A stretch of DNA of 64,000 nt from the NCBI GenBank assembly GCA_947453445.1, contig CANGGP010000001.1, positions 1 to 64,000 of the forward strand. Reading direction: 5' to 3'. The notes below the pieces were generated by a model that worked only from the letters and a program-made list of their open reading frames with translations, was not told the DNA's origin and made no database searches. Position numbers and translations under genes: made by a program. The DNA is from Sphingobacteriaceae bacterium (GTDB lineage Bacteria; Bacteroidota; Bacteroidia; B-17B0; Aurantibacillaceae). Each line of letters begins with the position of its first letter. The first letter of the stretch is position 1. Below are positions 27,029-36,516 of this stretch, one piece after another.

Positions 27029-27046
27029 AACTTTGGAAACCTACGC
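27029..27046 (-). repeat. Extra REP-like arm overlapping the rimO stop
   Basis: AACTTTGGAAACCTACGC repeats the right arm of the preceding hairpin 10 bases further on. Read on the minus strand its GCGTAG supplies the last Ala codon and the stop of rimO (27041-27043). Confidence 0.85.
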
Positions 27047-28357
27047 TTCCAATACCCCATACAAATCAAAATCGGTGGCAGAGGTAATTTTCACATTGGC
27101 AAAATCACCAATGCGTACATAAGTATCGCCTTCGGCTTTTACAAGCACCTCGTTGTCTACATCCGGACTATCAAACTCGGTGCGGCCAATAAAGTAGTCA
27201 CCTTCTTTTCGGTCGAATAGTACTTTATATGTTTTGCCAATTTTTTGCTGGTTATGAATCAACGAAATCTCTTGTTGCACGGCCATCACCGCATCAGCCC
27301 TTTTCTTTTTTATTTTCTCGCTCACATCATCTTTTAATAAATGGGCATGTGTATTTTCTTCATGCGAATAGGTAAATATTCCCAAACGCTCAAATTTAGT
27401 ATCCGTTACCCATTGCAACATTTCTTCATGGTCTTTTTGTGTCTCACCCGGATATCCCGCTATTAGCGTGGTACGCAAGGCTATGCCCGGCACTTTATCA
27501 CGAATTTGATTCACCAAGTCAATGGTTTTTTGTTTGGTAATACCGCGTCGCATGCTGCCCAACATGTTATCACTAATGTGTTGCAAAGGCATGTCTAAAT
27601 AATTACAAACGTTGCTTTTGTTTTTCATCACCTCCAAAACATCCATCGGAAAACCACTGGGAAAGGCATAATGTAAACGTATCCAATCAATACCTTCCAC
27701 ATCACTCAATTGCTCAATTAAATTCGCCAATTGACGCTTCTTGTAAATATCCAATCCGTAATAGGTTAAATCTTGTGCAATCAACAACAATTCTTTACTG
27801 CCTTTTGCTGCCAATGTTTTGGCCCTATGCACCAATTCTACAATGGGCACACTCACATGTTTTCCACGCATCAAAGGAATGGCGCAAAAACTACAGGGTC
27901 TGTCGCAACCTTCACTAATTTTAAAATAGGCATAATGTTGTGGTGTAGTCAACAAGCGCTCACCCACCAATTCTTGTTTGTAATCGGCCTTTAAAGTTTT
28001 TAAAATTTTCGGTAAATCTCTGGTGCCAAAATAAGCATCCACTTCAGGAATTTCTTTCTCTAAATCTTTTTTGTAGCGCTCACTCAAACAGCCCGTCACG
28101 TAAAGCTTTTCAACTTCCCCGGCTTTTTTCGCATCCACATAACGCAAAATCGTATCAATACTTTCCTGCTTGGCATTGTCAACAAAACCGCAGGTGTTGA
28201 TAATCACAATTTGATGGTCATCACCCGTACCTTCGTGTTCAACGTCAAACTTATTGGCTTTTAATTGGCCCATCAGAACCTCACTATCCACCAGGTTTTT
28301 ACTACAACCCAGGGTAACAACATTCACTTTATTTTTCTTCAGCGTTTTGGTCTTCAT
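27041..28357 (-). CDS. rimO: Ribosomal protein S12 methylthiotransferase RimO
   Basis: 438 residues from ATG at 28357 (MKTKTLKKNKVNVVTLGCSKN); a TTG three codons upstream overlaps the promoter box and is rejected. RimO is a radical-SAM enzyme that adds a methylthio group to an Asp of ribosomal protein S12. Visible parts: UPF0004 domain with Cys in TLGCSKNLVDSE, NTCGFVDNAKQES and VTGCLSERY (auxiliary cluster); radical SAM CxxxCxxC in SEGCDRPCSFCAIP; C-terminal TRAM domain (GKTYKVLFDRKEGDYFIGR). Its last two codons lie in a RAYT-related repeat arm. Confidence 0.97.
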   Translation of the reverse strand: MKTKTLKKNKVNVVTLGCSKNLVDSEVLMGQLKANKFDVEHEGTGDDHQIVIINTCGFVDNAKQESIDTILRYVDAKKAGEVEKLYVTGCLSERYKKDLEKEIPEVDAYFGTRDLPKILKTLKADYKQELVGERLLTTPQHYAYFKISEGCDRPCSFCAIPLMRGKHVSVPIVELVHRAKTLAAKGSKELLLIAQDLTYYGLDIYKKRQLANLIEQLSDVEGIDWIRLHYAFPSGFPMDVLEVMKNKSNVCNYLDMPLQHISDNMLGSMRRGITKQKTIDLVNQIRDKVPGIALRTTLIAGYPGETQKDHEEMLQWVTDTKFERLGIFTYSHEENTHAHLLKDDVSEKIKKKRADAVMAVQQEISLIHNQQKIGKTYKVLFDRKEGDYFIGRTEFDSPDVDNEVLVKAEGDTYVRIGDFANVKITSATDFDLYGVLEA

Positions 28358-28363
28358 TACCCG

Positions 28364-28371
28364 CAAAGATA
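28364..28371 (-). promoter_or_regulatory. -7 box for rimO
   Basis: TATCTTTG on the minus strand ends 6 bases before the rimO ATG, so the transcript would be leaderless or nearly so. Confidence 0.5.
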
Positions 28372-28423
28372 TTTAATTTAGGCTTAATTTGCCCGATTGC
28401 TTCAAATACTCGTTGAATAATTT

Positions 28424-28431
28424 TAACTTTG
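28424..28431 (+). promoter_or_regulatory. -7 box for the K+ channel gene
   Basis: TAACTTTG matches TAnnTTTG and ends 10 bases before the ATG at 28441. Divergent from the rimO box. Confidence 0.45.
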
Positions 28432-28440
28432 ATGCTTTAG

Positions 28441-29458
28441 CATGTTTAAATTTTTTAAAGGCTATTACCGATTTTTAATGCCGCTTGTGGCGCTAAACGC
28501 CCTGTTAATCATAGGCACCTTGGGCTATGTGATCATCGACGGCTACGAATGGTTCAATGCCTTTTATATGACCGTGATTACGGTAGCTACAGTTGGTTAT
28601 TCCGAAATCGAACCCCTGTCTTTTGGCGGTCGATTATTCACCTCCTTCTTAATCATCACAAGTTTTGGTACATTTGCATACGCCGTTTCAAGCATTACCA
28701 AATTTGTGGTGGACGGTGAACTCAACGAATTTTTTAAAAGTAAAAAGTTGAACGCAGCAATTGAAAAACTAAACGACCACGTCATTATTTGTGGTTACGG
28801 GCGTAACGGCCGTCAAGCCGCGCAAGTACTTAAAAGGCATAAAAAACGTTTTGTGGTGATTGAAAACAATGCCGATCTCACACAAAGCATGAACCACGAT
28901 TTTGCCGACTTGGTGATTAAAGGCGATGCCACGCAAGACAGTATTCTTCAACAAGCCGGCATCATGAAAGCCAAAGCACTCATTACCACCTTGCCAACCG
29001 ATTCAAACAATGTTTTTATTGTGCTCACGGCACGCAATTTAAATCCAAAGCTCACCATCATTTCACGTGCAAGCGACGATGGTTCTGATACCAAATTGAA
29101 AATTGCAGGGGCCAGCAATGTCATCATGCCCGATAAGGTAGGTGGGGCGCACATGGCCAGCTTAGTCATGAAACCCGATGTGATGGAATTTTTGGATTTT
29201 ATTACCGGACAAGACAGCGAAGCCATTAACCTCGAAGAAATTTCTTTGACCCAAATTTCCGACAATCTAAAAAACAAAACCCTTAAAGAATTAGAACTCC
29301 GCAATAAAAGTGGTGCAAACATTGTTGGTTACAAAACTTCCGATGGTCATTACATCGTGAATCCAAGTGCCGAAACAAAAATCATCCCCGAATCAAAAAT
29401 TTTTGTGCTTGGTAACCGCGAGCAAGTAAATAAACTCAAAGCCATTTTAAAAGATTAA
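28441..29458 (+). CDS. Potassium channel protein with RCK/TrkA domains
   Basis: 338 residues (ATG at 28441 or 28442 by base count of the line; the reading frame is MFKFFKGYYRF). Two membrane helices (LMPLVALNALLIIGTLGYVII and LFTSFLIITSFGTFAYAV) flank a pore loop with selectivity filter ATVGYSE. The cytoplasmic part is a Rossmann RCK_N domain (HVIICGYGRNGRQAAQVL) and a TrkA_C domain (about 250-338). It resembles MthK/Kch-type channels gated by nucleotide or Ca2+. Its stop is 3 bases before repeat copy 2. Divergent from rimO with an 83-base shared upstream region. Confidence 0.93.
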
Positions 29459-29460
29459 TT

Positions 29461-29660
29461 TTTGGGCGCCTCCCAAAATGCAAAACGATGATCACCACCC
29501 TTGATTTGCATTTTGTGATCAGGCTTTCCGCTTCGGCAGGCTTGGCTTATGCCATGTGTGTGTAACGCTGCGGGGTCTGCTCCATCACTTCCGCAGCCTC
29601 CTCGCCTAACACACACAAAGCAAAGCCCGCGCCTGCCTCCGCTACAATCCTTGGCGCAGA
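29461..29660 (+). repeat. Dispersed hairpin element, copy 2
   Basis: It begins TTTGGGCGCC directly after the channel gene stop and ends ATCCTTGGCGCA, 20 bases before the priA stop. It holds nested inverted repeats: GGCAGGC/GCCTGCC (29535/29631), TGTGTGTGT/ACACACACA (29555/29609) and GCTGCGG/CCGCAGC (29567/29591). GGCTTTCCGCT matches CGGGCTTTCGGCT of copy 1. It fills the 223-base space between convergent genes and may double as a bidirectional terminator. Confidence 0.75.
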
Positions 29661-29681
29661 AACCCACCTCATCACTTTTCC

Positions 29682-32180
29682 CTAATACGGATCCACATTA
29701 ATCGACACGCGGTACTTCCAATTTTTATAATTGTTTTGTAAAGTGTTTAAACAATCAAACAGTGTTTGTCGTATGGCTTGGTTGTGCGTTTTAGGTGCCT
29801 TTATTAAAATGGCTTTGTGGTACTGGTTTTTAATCTTTGCGACCAATGGAAATTCCGGACCCAATAATTTTCCCGGAAAAGATGGTTTTAACAATTGAAA
29901 TAATTCATTACTTAAGTGATTAACCTCGTTGAGGTCCTTCGAAATAACTTTTATTTCAAACAATCGACTAAAAGGTGGATAATCGAATTGTTGGCGCTCA
30001 GTTAAGAGACTGCTATAAAATTCGGCTTGATTGTTTTCAATTATAAAATCAATTACCGCATGTTTGGGTTGAGATGTTTGTAAAAACACCTTGCCTTTGC
30101 TTTTACTTCTACCGGCACGGCCGCGCACCTGCGTAATCATTTGATAGGCTTTTTCAAAGGAACGAAAATCGGGAAAATTTAATAGCGAATCGGCATTTAA
30201 AATGCCCACCAAATTCACCCTTTCAAAATCGAGTCCCTTGGTTACCATTTGTGTCCCAATTAAAATATCAATTTCTCCGGCTTCAAAATCATCAATCAAT
30301 TGTTTGTATGCATATTTACTGCGCGTGCTATCTAAATCCATGCGGGCAATGCGCGCTTTTGGAAACAAAATCTCAATGTCTTCTTCAATTTTTTCGGTAC
30401 CCATACCTTTGTAGTGCAATTGATTGCTGCCGCATGCCGCACAAGTAGATGGCGGCGTAACCGAATAACCACAATAATGACAAACCAGTTTTTGTTGCTG
30501 TTTATGGTAAATCAACGACACGTCGCACTGCACACAATGGGGCACATAACCACATTGTTTACATTCGGTATATGGTGCAAAGCCCCTTCGGTTTTGAAAC
30601 AATATAATCTGTTCTTTTTTTGCCAAAGCATTTTCCATGGCCTCATACAATGGTCGGCTTAGGCATGCATGCATTTGTTGGGTGTTTTCGTAATGTTTTA
30701 AATCACAAACTTCAATGCTGGTGCCGCCACTTTCAACAAATTGGTTTTTTAATTTCACCAAGGCAAATTTTTGTTGTTGCGCATTGTAAATACTTTCAAG
30801 CGATGGTGTGGCACTGCCCAAGAGTATTTTTGCTTGGTGTAAACCGGCCAAATACAAAGCCGCATCGCGGGCCTGATAACGTGGCGAAGGATCATGCTGT
30901 TTAAATGAACTGTCGTGTTCCTCATCCACAATAATTAATCCCAAGTTATTAAATGGTAAATACAAACTCGAGCGGGCTCCCAAAATAATTTGATAATGTT
31001 TTTCGTCTCCTTGTTTTGTAACTTCTACGCTTCCTTGCTGATTTAAAACATTGTTCCATATTTCAACACGTTCGTTTTCGCTAAAACGCGAATGATAAAC
31101 ACCTACAATTTCTCCAAAAACAGCGCGCAGGCGAGTGATGAGTTGCGTGGTTAAGGCAATTTCGGGAATCAGAAACAACACTTGTTTGTTTTGCGCCAAG
31201 GTGTCTTTGATCAACTGAATGTATATTTCTGTTTTACCGCTGCCCGTTACACCATGCAGCAATACCGGTTTATCGGCCGAAAAATGTGTTTTAATTTCTG
31301 AATACACTTTTTCTTGCGCATTGCTCAATGCTTTAATGGTGTTGTTTCCTTTTTCAAACAACAAACGCCCTACTTCAAAACTTTCTTCTTCTAATATCTG
31401 TTTTTTAACCAAGGCTGCAATGGCCGCCGCATCAACCTTTTGACTAAGTTCTTGTTTAGCTACCCAGCCTGTTTCACTTTGTTTATTTAGGTGCAGAAAA
31501 TAAAGTAATGCTTCTGCTTGCTTAAAGGCTTTTTTTTCGAGTGTATTTAAACAATCATGCAGTGCTTTTTCATCCAAATAAACATTTTGTAATCGTAAAA
31601 AACTTTTGCGTTTGGCTTTGTATTTGTCTTTAATGTCTTCATACACCAACACTGCTTTTTTATTTATGAGTTTCTGAATAATAGGCTGTACAGTTTTAAT
31701 GCCCAATAGCTCAGCAATATTATCAAATGATAAATTGAGAGTAACCTGCAAGGCATCCAAAACTTGGTGTTCGCGTTCGGTAAAAAAATGGTGTTCTATT
31801 TCTTCGAAATTAAAATCAGGATTTAATTGCAAATGTGAGGTGCTGCTTAATTTTAAGCCCGATGGTAAAGCGGCATTCATTACGTCTCCGGGATTGGCGC
31901 AGTAATAATAACTAATCCAATCCCAAAATTTTAAGTGCAAATATTGCACCACAGGTTGCTCATCCAATATGCCTTCTAAGTATTTGGCCTCATAACCTTT
32001 GGGCGCTTGTTGGTGAATTTTATAAAGAATCCCGGTGTAAAATTTTGTTTTGCCAAATTGCACCAACACGCGCAGGCCTATTTGCAAATGTTCATTAAAG
32101 GCTGCAGGTACCCTGTAAGTGTACTTGTTGGGCACAGCCAAGGGCACGATCACATCCACAAAATAGGTTTCGCTTTGCAT
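29682..32180 (-). CDS. priA: Primosomal replication protein N' (helicase)
   Basis: 832 residues. PriA is the 3'-5' helicase that reloads the replisome at stalled forks. Visible: N-terminal 3'BD domain (FVDVIVPLAVPNKYTYRVP), Walker A (GVTGSGKTEIY), DEEH box (IIVDEEHDSSFKQHDPSPRY), zinc-binding insert (CKQCGYVPHCVQCD and CHYCGYSVTPPSTCAACGS), helicase motifs V-VI (GTQMVTKGLDFERV; QVRGRAGRSK). It is the last gene of a three-gene minus operon; its ATG overlaps the ZIP gene stop (TAATG). Confidence 0.97.
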   Translation of the reverse strand: MQSETYFVDVIVPLAVPNKYTYRVPAAFNEHLQIGLRVLVQFGKTKFYTGILYKIHQQAPKGYEAKYLEGILDEQPVVQYLHLKFWDWISYYYCANPGDVMNAALPSGLKLSSTSHLQLNPDFNFEEIEHHFFTEREHQVLDALQVTLNLSFDNIAELLGIKTVQPIIQKLINKKAVLVYEDIKDKYKAKRKSFLRLQNVYLDEKALHDCLNTLEKKAFKQAEALLYFLHLNKQSETGWVAKQELSQKVDAAAIAALVKKQILEEESFEVGRLLFEKGNNTIKALSNAQEKVYSEIKTHFSADKPVLLHGVTGSGKTEIYIQLIKDTLAQNKQVLFLIPEIALTTQLITRLRAVFGEIVGVYHSRFSENERVEIWNNVLNQQGSVEVTKQGDEKHYQIILGARSSLYLPFNNLGLIIVDEEHDSSFKQHDPSPRYQARDAALYLAGLHQAKILLGSATPSLESIYNAQQQKFALVKLKNQFVESGGTSIEVCDLKHYENTQQMHACLSRPLYEAMENALAKKEQIILFQNRRGFAPYTECKQCGYVPHCVQCDVSLIYHKQQQKLVCHYCGYSVTPPSTCAACGSNQLHYKGMGTEKIEEDIEILFPKARIARMDLDSTRSKYAYKQLIDDFEAGEIDILIGTQMVTKGLDFERVNLVGILNADSLLNFPDFRSFEKAYQMITQVRGRAGRSKSKGKVFLQTSQPKHAVIDFIIENNQAEFYSSLLTERQQFDYPPFSRLFEIKVISKDLNEVNHLSNELFQLLKPSFPGKLLGPEFPLVAKIKNQYHKAILIKAPKTHNQAIRQTLFDCLNTLQNNYKNWKYRVSINVDPY

Positions 32181-32911
32181 TAACTAATAAAATAAGCAAG
32201 TATAATTCCAAAGGTCATCACCACCATTTTGGCCACATTGTATTTGTGGTGGTCGCTGGTTTCAAATAAAATGGCGGTTGAAATGTGCAGAAAAATGCCT
32301 ATCACCAAAGCGTAAGCCAATTGGGCATAGTTGGCATAATCACTCAAGCCGATACTTTGTAAAATATAACTGGCCAAATATCCCAAAGGTGTCATCAAGG
32401 CAAACACACCTAACAAAAGCATGTTCTTCCATTTTATTTTTTGATGTTCCTTTAACAACGATACAAATGCAATGGTGATGGGTAAGTTGTGTATGCCCAA
32501 TCCCAAAATTAACTGGTAATTGATGTGCTGATTGTTTTGTGCATTCAAATTGTAAATGGGTAGTCCTTCTAAAAATGAATGCAAACACAAACCGATAATG
32601 ATGCCATAAGGCAAATGCTCTTCGCAATGGTTGCTGTGTAAATGCACATGACCATGCTCAATCCCTGTGCTAAAAGTATCAATGATTAATTGCACACAAA
32701 ATCCCATCACAATAAATAAACCAATTTGTTTGGCGTTGGCATTTTGAATGGCTTCCGGCAATAAATTCATAATTGAAATGGCAAACAAATAAGCCGCACT
32801 AAATGCCAATATTAAACGCAAATTGCTTTGTTTAATCTGAATGGCAAAGGCTGTAAAACCTGCAGCCAATATAGGAACCACCAATAATACAAAAATGCTA
32901 AAACCTGCCAC
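32180..32911 (-). CDS. ZIP family divalent metal transporter
   Basis: 243 residues, all hydrophobic helices (about eight) with a His-rich cytoplasmic loop (GIEHGHVHLHSNHCEEH) and ZIP helix motifs LCLHSFLEGLPIYNL and LGIHNLPITIAF, which carry the metal-site His/Glu residues. These carriers move Zn2+ or Fe2+ into the cytoplasm. The start is GTG, one base after the methyltransferase stop; the stop shares a base with the priA start. Which metal it carries cannot be read from the sequence. Confidence 0.9.
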   Translation of the reverse strand: MAGFSIFVLLVVPILAAGFTAFAIQIKQSNLRLILAFSAAYLFAISIMNLLPEAIQNANAKQIGLFIVMGFCVQLIIDTFSTGIEHGHVHLHSNHCEEHLPYGIIIGLCLHSFLEGLPIYNLNAQNNQHINYQLILGLGIHNLPITIAFVSLLKEHQKIKWKNMLLLGVFALMTPLGYLASYILQSIGLSDYANYAQLAYALVIGIFLHISTAILFETSDHHKYNVAKMVVMTFGIILAYFIS

Positions 32912-32912
32912 T

Positions 32913-33644
32913 TTATTTCTTAAATATTAAAATTAATCGATCCGAATTTTTTTCATCAAATGCTTCCAAATTATAATTGCCAAACACTTGCAACAAAGTA
33001 AAATCACTTTGTGCCGCAAATTTTTCAAAATCTGTTTTTCTTAATAAGGATACACTTTCTTCAAAATGCATTTGTTTACCTGCATCATTAAATTCAATGC
33101 GCTTCACAATGCTGTTGTTTTCTATTTTTTTCCTTATGTGAAAGCGCATCTCGCCGCGCTCTTCAATATAGGCGTCTTGCATGCCTTCCACCACTTTTTG
33201 CGCATTAAAAAAATCAATCACAAAATAACCGCCTTCTTTTAAAGAGGCATGTACGTTTTTAAACACCGTAAAATTATCTTCAAAATTTTCGAAGTAACCT
33301 ATGCTTGTAAACAAATTAAATACAGCCGAAAAATAATTTTCTTTAAAGGCAGTGCGCATGTCGTGTACATAAAAATGTAAATCGGCTTTGCTCGATTTTA
33401 AAGCTTCCGCAATATTGTTCTCCGATAAATCGGTTCCGCTTACATCCAAATGGTTTTGATTTAACACCAAAGCATGCCGCCCTTTACCACAGGCCAAATC
33501 CCAAACTTTTTCGTTCGAATGCAAGGATAAAAATCGACACAAGTTATCAATAAAGAATTTTGCCTCAGCATCGTTTCGGTGATTGTACAGTAAATGATAG
33601 TAAGGCGAATTAAACCAATCGACATACCATTCGGACTTATTCAT
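32913..33644 (-). CDS. Class I SAM-dependent methyltransferase
   Basis: 243 residues. SAM-binding motif I is KVWDLACGKGRHALVL, followed by the acidic loop VSGTDLSENNIAEA and the motif LHFYVHDMRTAF. The N-terminal WYVDWFNSPYYHLLYNHRND is common in a Bacteroidota methyltransferase group whose substrate is unknown to me. First gene of the methyltransferase-ZIP-priA operon, 49 bases downstream of the PorE-like gene stop. Confidence 0.88.
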   Translation of the reverse strand: MNKSEWYVDWFNSPYYHLLYNHRNDAEAKFFIDNLCRFLSLHSNEKVWDLACGKGRHALVLNQNHLDVSGTDLSENNIAEALKSSKADLHFYVHDMRTAFKENYFSAVFNLFTSIGYFENFEDNFTVFKNVHASLKEGGYFVIDFFNAQKVVEGMQDAYIEERGEMRFHIRKKIENNSIVKRIEFNDAGKQMHFEESVSLLRKTDFEKFAAQSDFTLLQVFGNYNLEAFDEKNSDRLILIFKK

Positions 33645-33693
33645 GAAGCTAAATTACTAAAAACAAAAGCAAGTAAACGAAAGTAGGTGATTC

Positions 33694-36345
33694 TTATTTT
33701 TTAACCACCGTCACTTTGGCTTTAGCATACTGATGTTTCTCGTACTTGGTGCGACCAATTTTCCAGTCGCCTTTGTATTGCGGACCACCAACAGAAGCGC
33801 TCTTCTTAATCTTCACCTTCCAGAGTTTAACACCTTTGGCAGTTAACTTATCTTTCAAGGCTTTCTCCATGTTATCGGCACGCATTTGCGCCAAGGCTAA
33901 GTTGCCGCCTTTGGCTCTGCGTGGTACAAATGAAGCGCTACCTTGAATGGTAATGGTAATTTTATCTTTGGCTGTTACTTGCGCAATGTACTCTACAAAA
34001 CGATCCCAACATGCTTCATCAATTTCAACATCGCGTTTACCATATTTATAGAAGATGGCGTAGGTGCCCTCAGGACCACATTCATCCGAGCCAACACTCA
34101 AACCACTTTTGGTGGTAACGGCGGTTTCATCGTAATTAATAAATAATGTTTTGGTGCTGCGTTTAGCAACAGTTAAAGGCCCGGTTGTAAAGCTTTCTTT
34201 ATCTGAAATTAAACCGTCCTTATCAGCCATTAAAGAGTATTTGGTTTCAGGACTCAACTCTATGCTCTTGGCTTCCCCTTTGGCATTGGTGGTTACTTGG
34301 TATTTTTCACCATCAGCATCGGTTAACAAAATTGAAGCATTCGGAATTGGTTTTTTTGATTTGCTTGATTTTACAATTACGTCAAGCAACAACTCCTTGG
34401 AAGTGTGTTTTTCGGTTTTACCATCTAAGTAAATCACTTGATTAAATATTTTGGCAGTTCTTATACCAACTGTGCTCAGTTTTGAAGTTGCTGATTTTTT
34501 ACCATTGGCTTCGGCATAAATGCTGTATTTTTTCTCCGCTGCTAAAGGAATGCCATCGTATTTACCGGATTTGTTGGCATCAAATGTTTGTTTGTTCCCT
34601 GATTCATCCTCTAAAGTAATTTTAGCACCAGCAATCGATTTTTTCGAGCGGTTGGTGTTTAATACAATTGCGTTTAACACAATTGTTTTTTGTTTCACTT
34701 TTAGTTTACCACCGGTTACTTTCACTGGTTCTAAACTAATTTCTCTTTTAATTTCTTGGTATGCTTGCTCATTGGTTACATACACATCTTCATTGTAAAA
34801 TTCTTCGCCAGCATCATTTTGATACGAAAAGTTGTACTCGCGGCCCGGAGGCAAAATAGCCGAGAAGGTACCATTCACTAAACGCGGACGGTATGTGCCA
34901 ACAATTTCGTTGGTGTATTTATCGGTTACAATAATGTTGATGTTTTCAGGTAAGGTTTCTCCTTCGGCTGCCACAATTTGGCCTTTAAACAAGGCCAAGA
35001 AAGATTCCTTGGCATCGCCAATGCTGATTTTATAAATATCTTCGTCACCTTTACCACCTTCATGTGCAGATGAAAAATAACCGCGCTTGCCATCAGGTGA
35101 TACCACAAAAAACACATCATCGTCTGGCGTGTTAATCGGGTAACCCATATTCTGAACATTCTCAAATCTATTGTCCTCATTCAGTGTGGCCGACATAATA
35201 TCATAGCCACCCATCGTTTTATGTCCTTTCGAAGAAAAGAAAAATGTTTTGCCGTCAGGGTGAATAAAAGCACCGTCTTCATCTTCAGACGTGTTAATGG
35301 TTGGCCCCATGTTTAATGCCTTACTCCACTTACCGTTAGGTAATTTTACCACACGGTAAATGTCTTTGCCGCCCAGGCCACCCGGACGATCAGAAGCGAA
35401 GAACAGCACCGACTCATCAGCACTTAAACAAGCATGCGACTCCCAATATGGTGTGTTCACATTCGAACCAAATTCTTTCAATGTACTCCATTCTTTCCCG
35501 TCGAAAGAAGTATAATAAATGTTTCCGTCACCTTCAGGGTTTTTTGAATTAGGATCGTTTTTGTAAACGATCAAGGTTTGACCATCAGGCGTTAAATTGA
35601 TAGAAGCCTCATGGCCGTAGCTGTTTACATTAGGACTAATCGATACTGGTTTACTCCATTTACCTTTATCATTTTTATACGAAATCACAATGTCTTCAAA
35701 AAAGCGACCGTCTTCATCACGCATTTCGCCTGTACTGTTAGGGCGACGTGTGGTGTAAATCAATTGTCTTTCATCAGCACTTAAAACCGGACTATATTCT
35801 GGATATTCAGTATTAATACTATCACCCAAGTTGGTTAATTGAACATTGATAGGATGTGCCACCATGTATTTGGCTAATTCGGCAGTGGCAATTTCTTTGT
35901 CAACCATGGCCAAATAATCTTTGTCCTTAGCCGATACATAAGTTCTAAATAAATTGAAATTCTCAATGGCTTGATCAAATTTATAATTGATGGCCAAAGC
36001 CTGACCGTAGTAGTAGTATGCAATAGGGGCCGCGTGTTTTTCTTTGTAATCGTCGATTTTGTAATTTTTTGTCACATCCGAAATTGACTTGGCTAAATAA
36101 CGCTCGGCCATGGCCTTGTGCAAATCGGTTTGTAAGTAACAAAAACCCAAAATATATTGAATATTGGCATTGCTGGAATCTAATTCATAGGCTTTTTTGA
36201 AGTTCTCTCTGGCTTTTTGAAAATTGTTTTCCAATATCAAAAATGAACCTTCTTCAAAATAATCTTTGTAGGTTGGTGCAGGTGTTTGTGAAAAAGAAGT
36301 ACCAATCAAACATAAAAATAGAAAGGTAACAATGTATTTTGTCAT
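33694..36345 (-). CDS. PorE-like outer-membrane protein: TPR, PD40 propeller, carboxypeptidase-like repeats, OmpA-like end
   Basis: 883 residues. Signal peptide (to TSFSQ); TPR helices (about 25-150; KARENFKKAYELDSSNANIQYILG); WD40-like/PD40 propeller (about 170-450) with blade motifs YTTRRPN, FASDRPGGLGGKDIYRV and FFSSKGHKTMGGYDI; then about three carboxypeptidase-regulatory-like domains; and a final OmpA-like segment (ITITIQGSASFVPRRAKGG, ALAQMRADNMEKAL). PorE of the T9SS links the apparatus to peptidoglycan and has this order of domains (family knowledge). The OmpA part lacks the usual GHTD, so peptidoglycan binding is uncertain. It has a near-consensus promoter at 36366-36395. Confidence 0.85.
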   Translation of the reverse strand: MTKYIVTFLFLCLIGTSFSQTPAPTYKDYFEEGSFLILENNFQKARENFKKAYELDSSNANIQYILGFCYLQTDLHKAMAERYLAKSISDVTKNYKIDDYKEKHAAPIAYYYYGQALAINYKFDQAIENFNLFRTYVSAKDKDYLAMVDKEIATAELAKYMVAHPINVQLTNLGDSINTEYPEYSPVLSADERQLIYTTRRPNSTGEMRDEDGRFFEDIVISYKNDKGKWSKPVSISPNVNSYGHEASINLTPDGQTLIVYKNDPNSKNPEGDGNIYYTSFDGKEWSTLKEFGSNVNTPYWESHACLSADESVLFFASDRPGGLGGKDIYRVVKLPNGKWSKALNMGPTINTSEDEDGAFIHPDGKTFFFSSKGHKTMGGYDIMSATLNEDNRFENVQNMGYPINTPDDDVFFVVSPDGKRGYFSSAHEGGKGDEDIYKISIGDAKESFLALFKGQIVAAEGETLPENINIIVTDKYTNEIVGTYRPRLVNGTFSAILPPGREYNFSYQNDAGEEFYNEDVYVTNEQAYQEIKREISLEPVKVTGGKLKVKQKTIVLNAIVLNTNRSKKSIAGAKITLEDESGNKQTFDANKSGKYDGIPLAAEKKYSIYAEANGKKSATSKLSTVGIRTAKIFNQVIYLDGKTEKHTSKELLLDVIVKSSKSKKPIPNASILLTDADGEKYQVTTNAKGEAKSIELSPETKYSLMADKDGLISDKESFTTGPLTVAKRSTKTLFINYDETAVTTKSGLSVGSDECGPEGTYAIFYKYGKRDVEIDEACWDRFVEYIAQVTAKDKITITIQGSASFVPRRAKGGNLALAQMRADNMEKALKDKLTAKGVKLWKVKIKKSASVGGPQYKGDWKIGRTKYEKHQYAKAKVTVVKK

Positions 36346-36365
36346 GAATTTAGCCTTAAAAGAAG

Positions 36366-36395
36366 CAAATTTATAAGTTTATTTTAGAATTCAAA
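36366..36395 (-). promoter_or_regulatory. Promoter of the PorE-like gene
   Basis: On the minus strand TTTG (36395-36392), 18 bases, then TAAATTTG (36373-36366). This fits the Bacteroidota consensus and leaves about 20 bases to the ATG. Confidence 0.55.
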
Positions 36396-36489
36396 GCCCT
36401 ATTCCTTGAAGTTATTGCACATTCTGTTATTCCCACACAATTCAGGATTAATGCGGCAAAACACAACATATAAACAATTTATATTTACT

Positions 36490-36497
36490 TATCTTTG
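36490..36497 (+). promoter_or_regulatory. -7 box for prfC
   Basis: TATCTTTG, 19 bases before the chosen ATG at 36517. It supports that start over the upstream ATG at 36406. Confidence 0.5.
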
Positions 36498-36516
36498 CCG
36501 CCGATTAAAGATAAAA

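Larger units (their letters stand above)
26313..27046 (+). mobile_element. RAYT transposase unit with flanking REP-like hairpins
   Basis: A single tyrosine transposase gene sits between a 16-bp-stem hairpin and an 18-bp-stem hairpin, plus a spare arm at 27029-27046. The two hairpins differ but share GCGT...GGTT(T)CCAAA. This is the layout of REP-associated transposases, which sit in single copy between REP hairpins and are usually vertically inherited (family knowledge), unlike IS200/IS605 ends. Confidence 0.7.

Noticed and set aside
28948..29322. 124-codon minus-strand ORF inside the K+ channel gene
   Set aside because: It is antisense to a clear RCK domain and looks like a frame shadow.
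36406..36516. N-terminal extension of prfC
   Set aside because: It adds 37 residues unlike the family and lies upstream of the promoter box at 36490.
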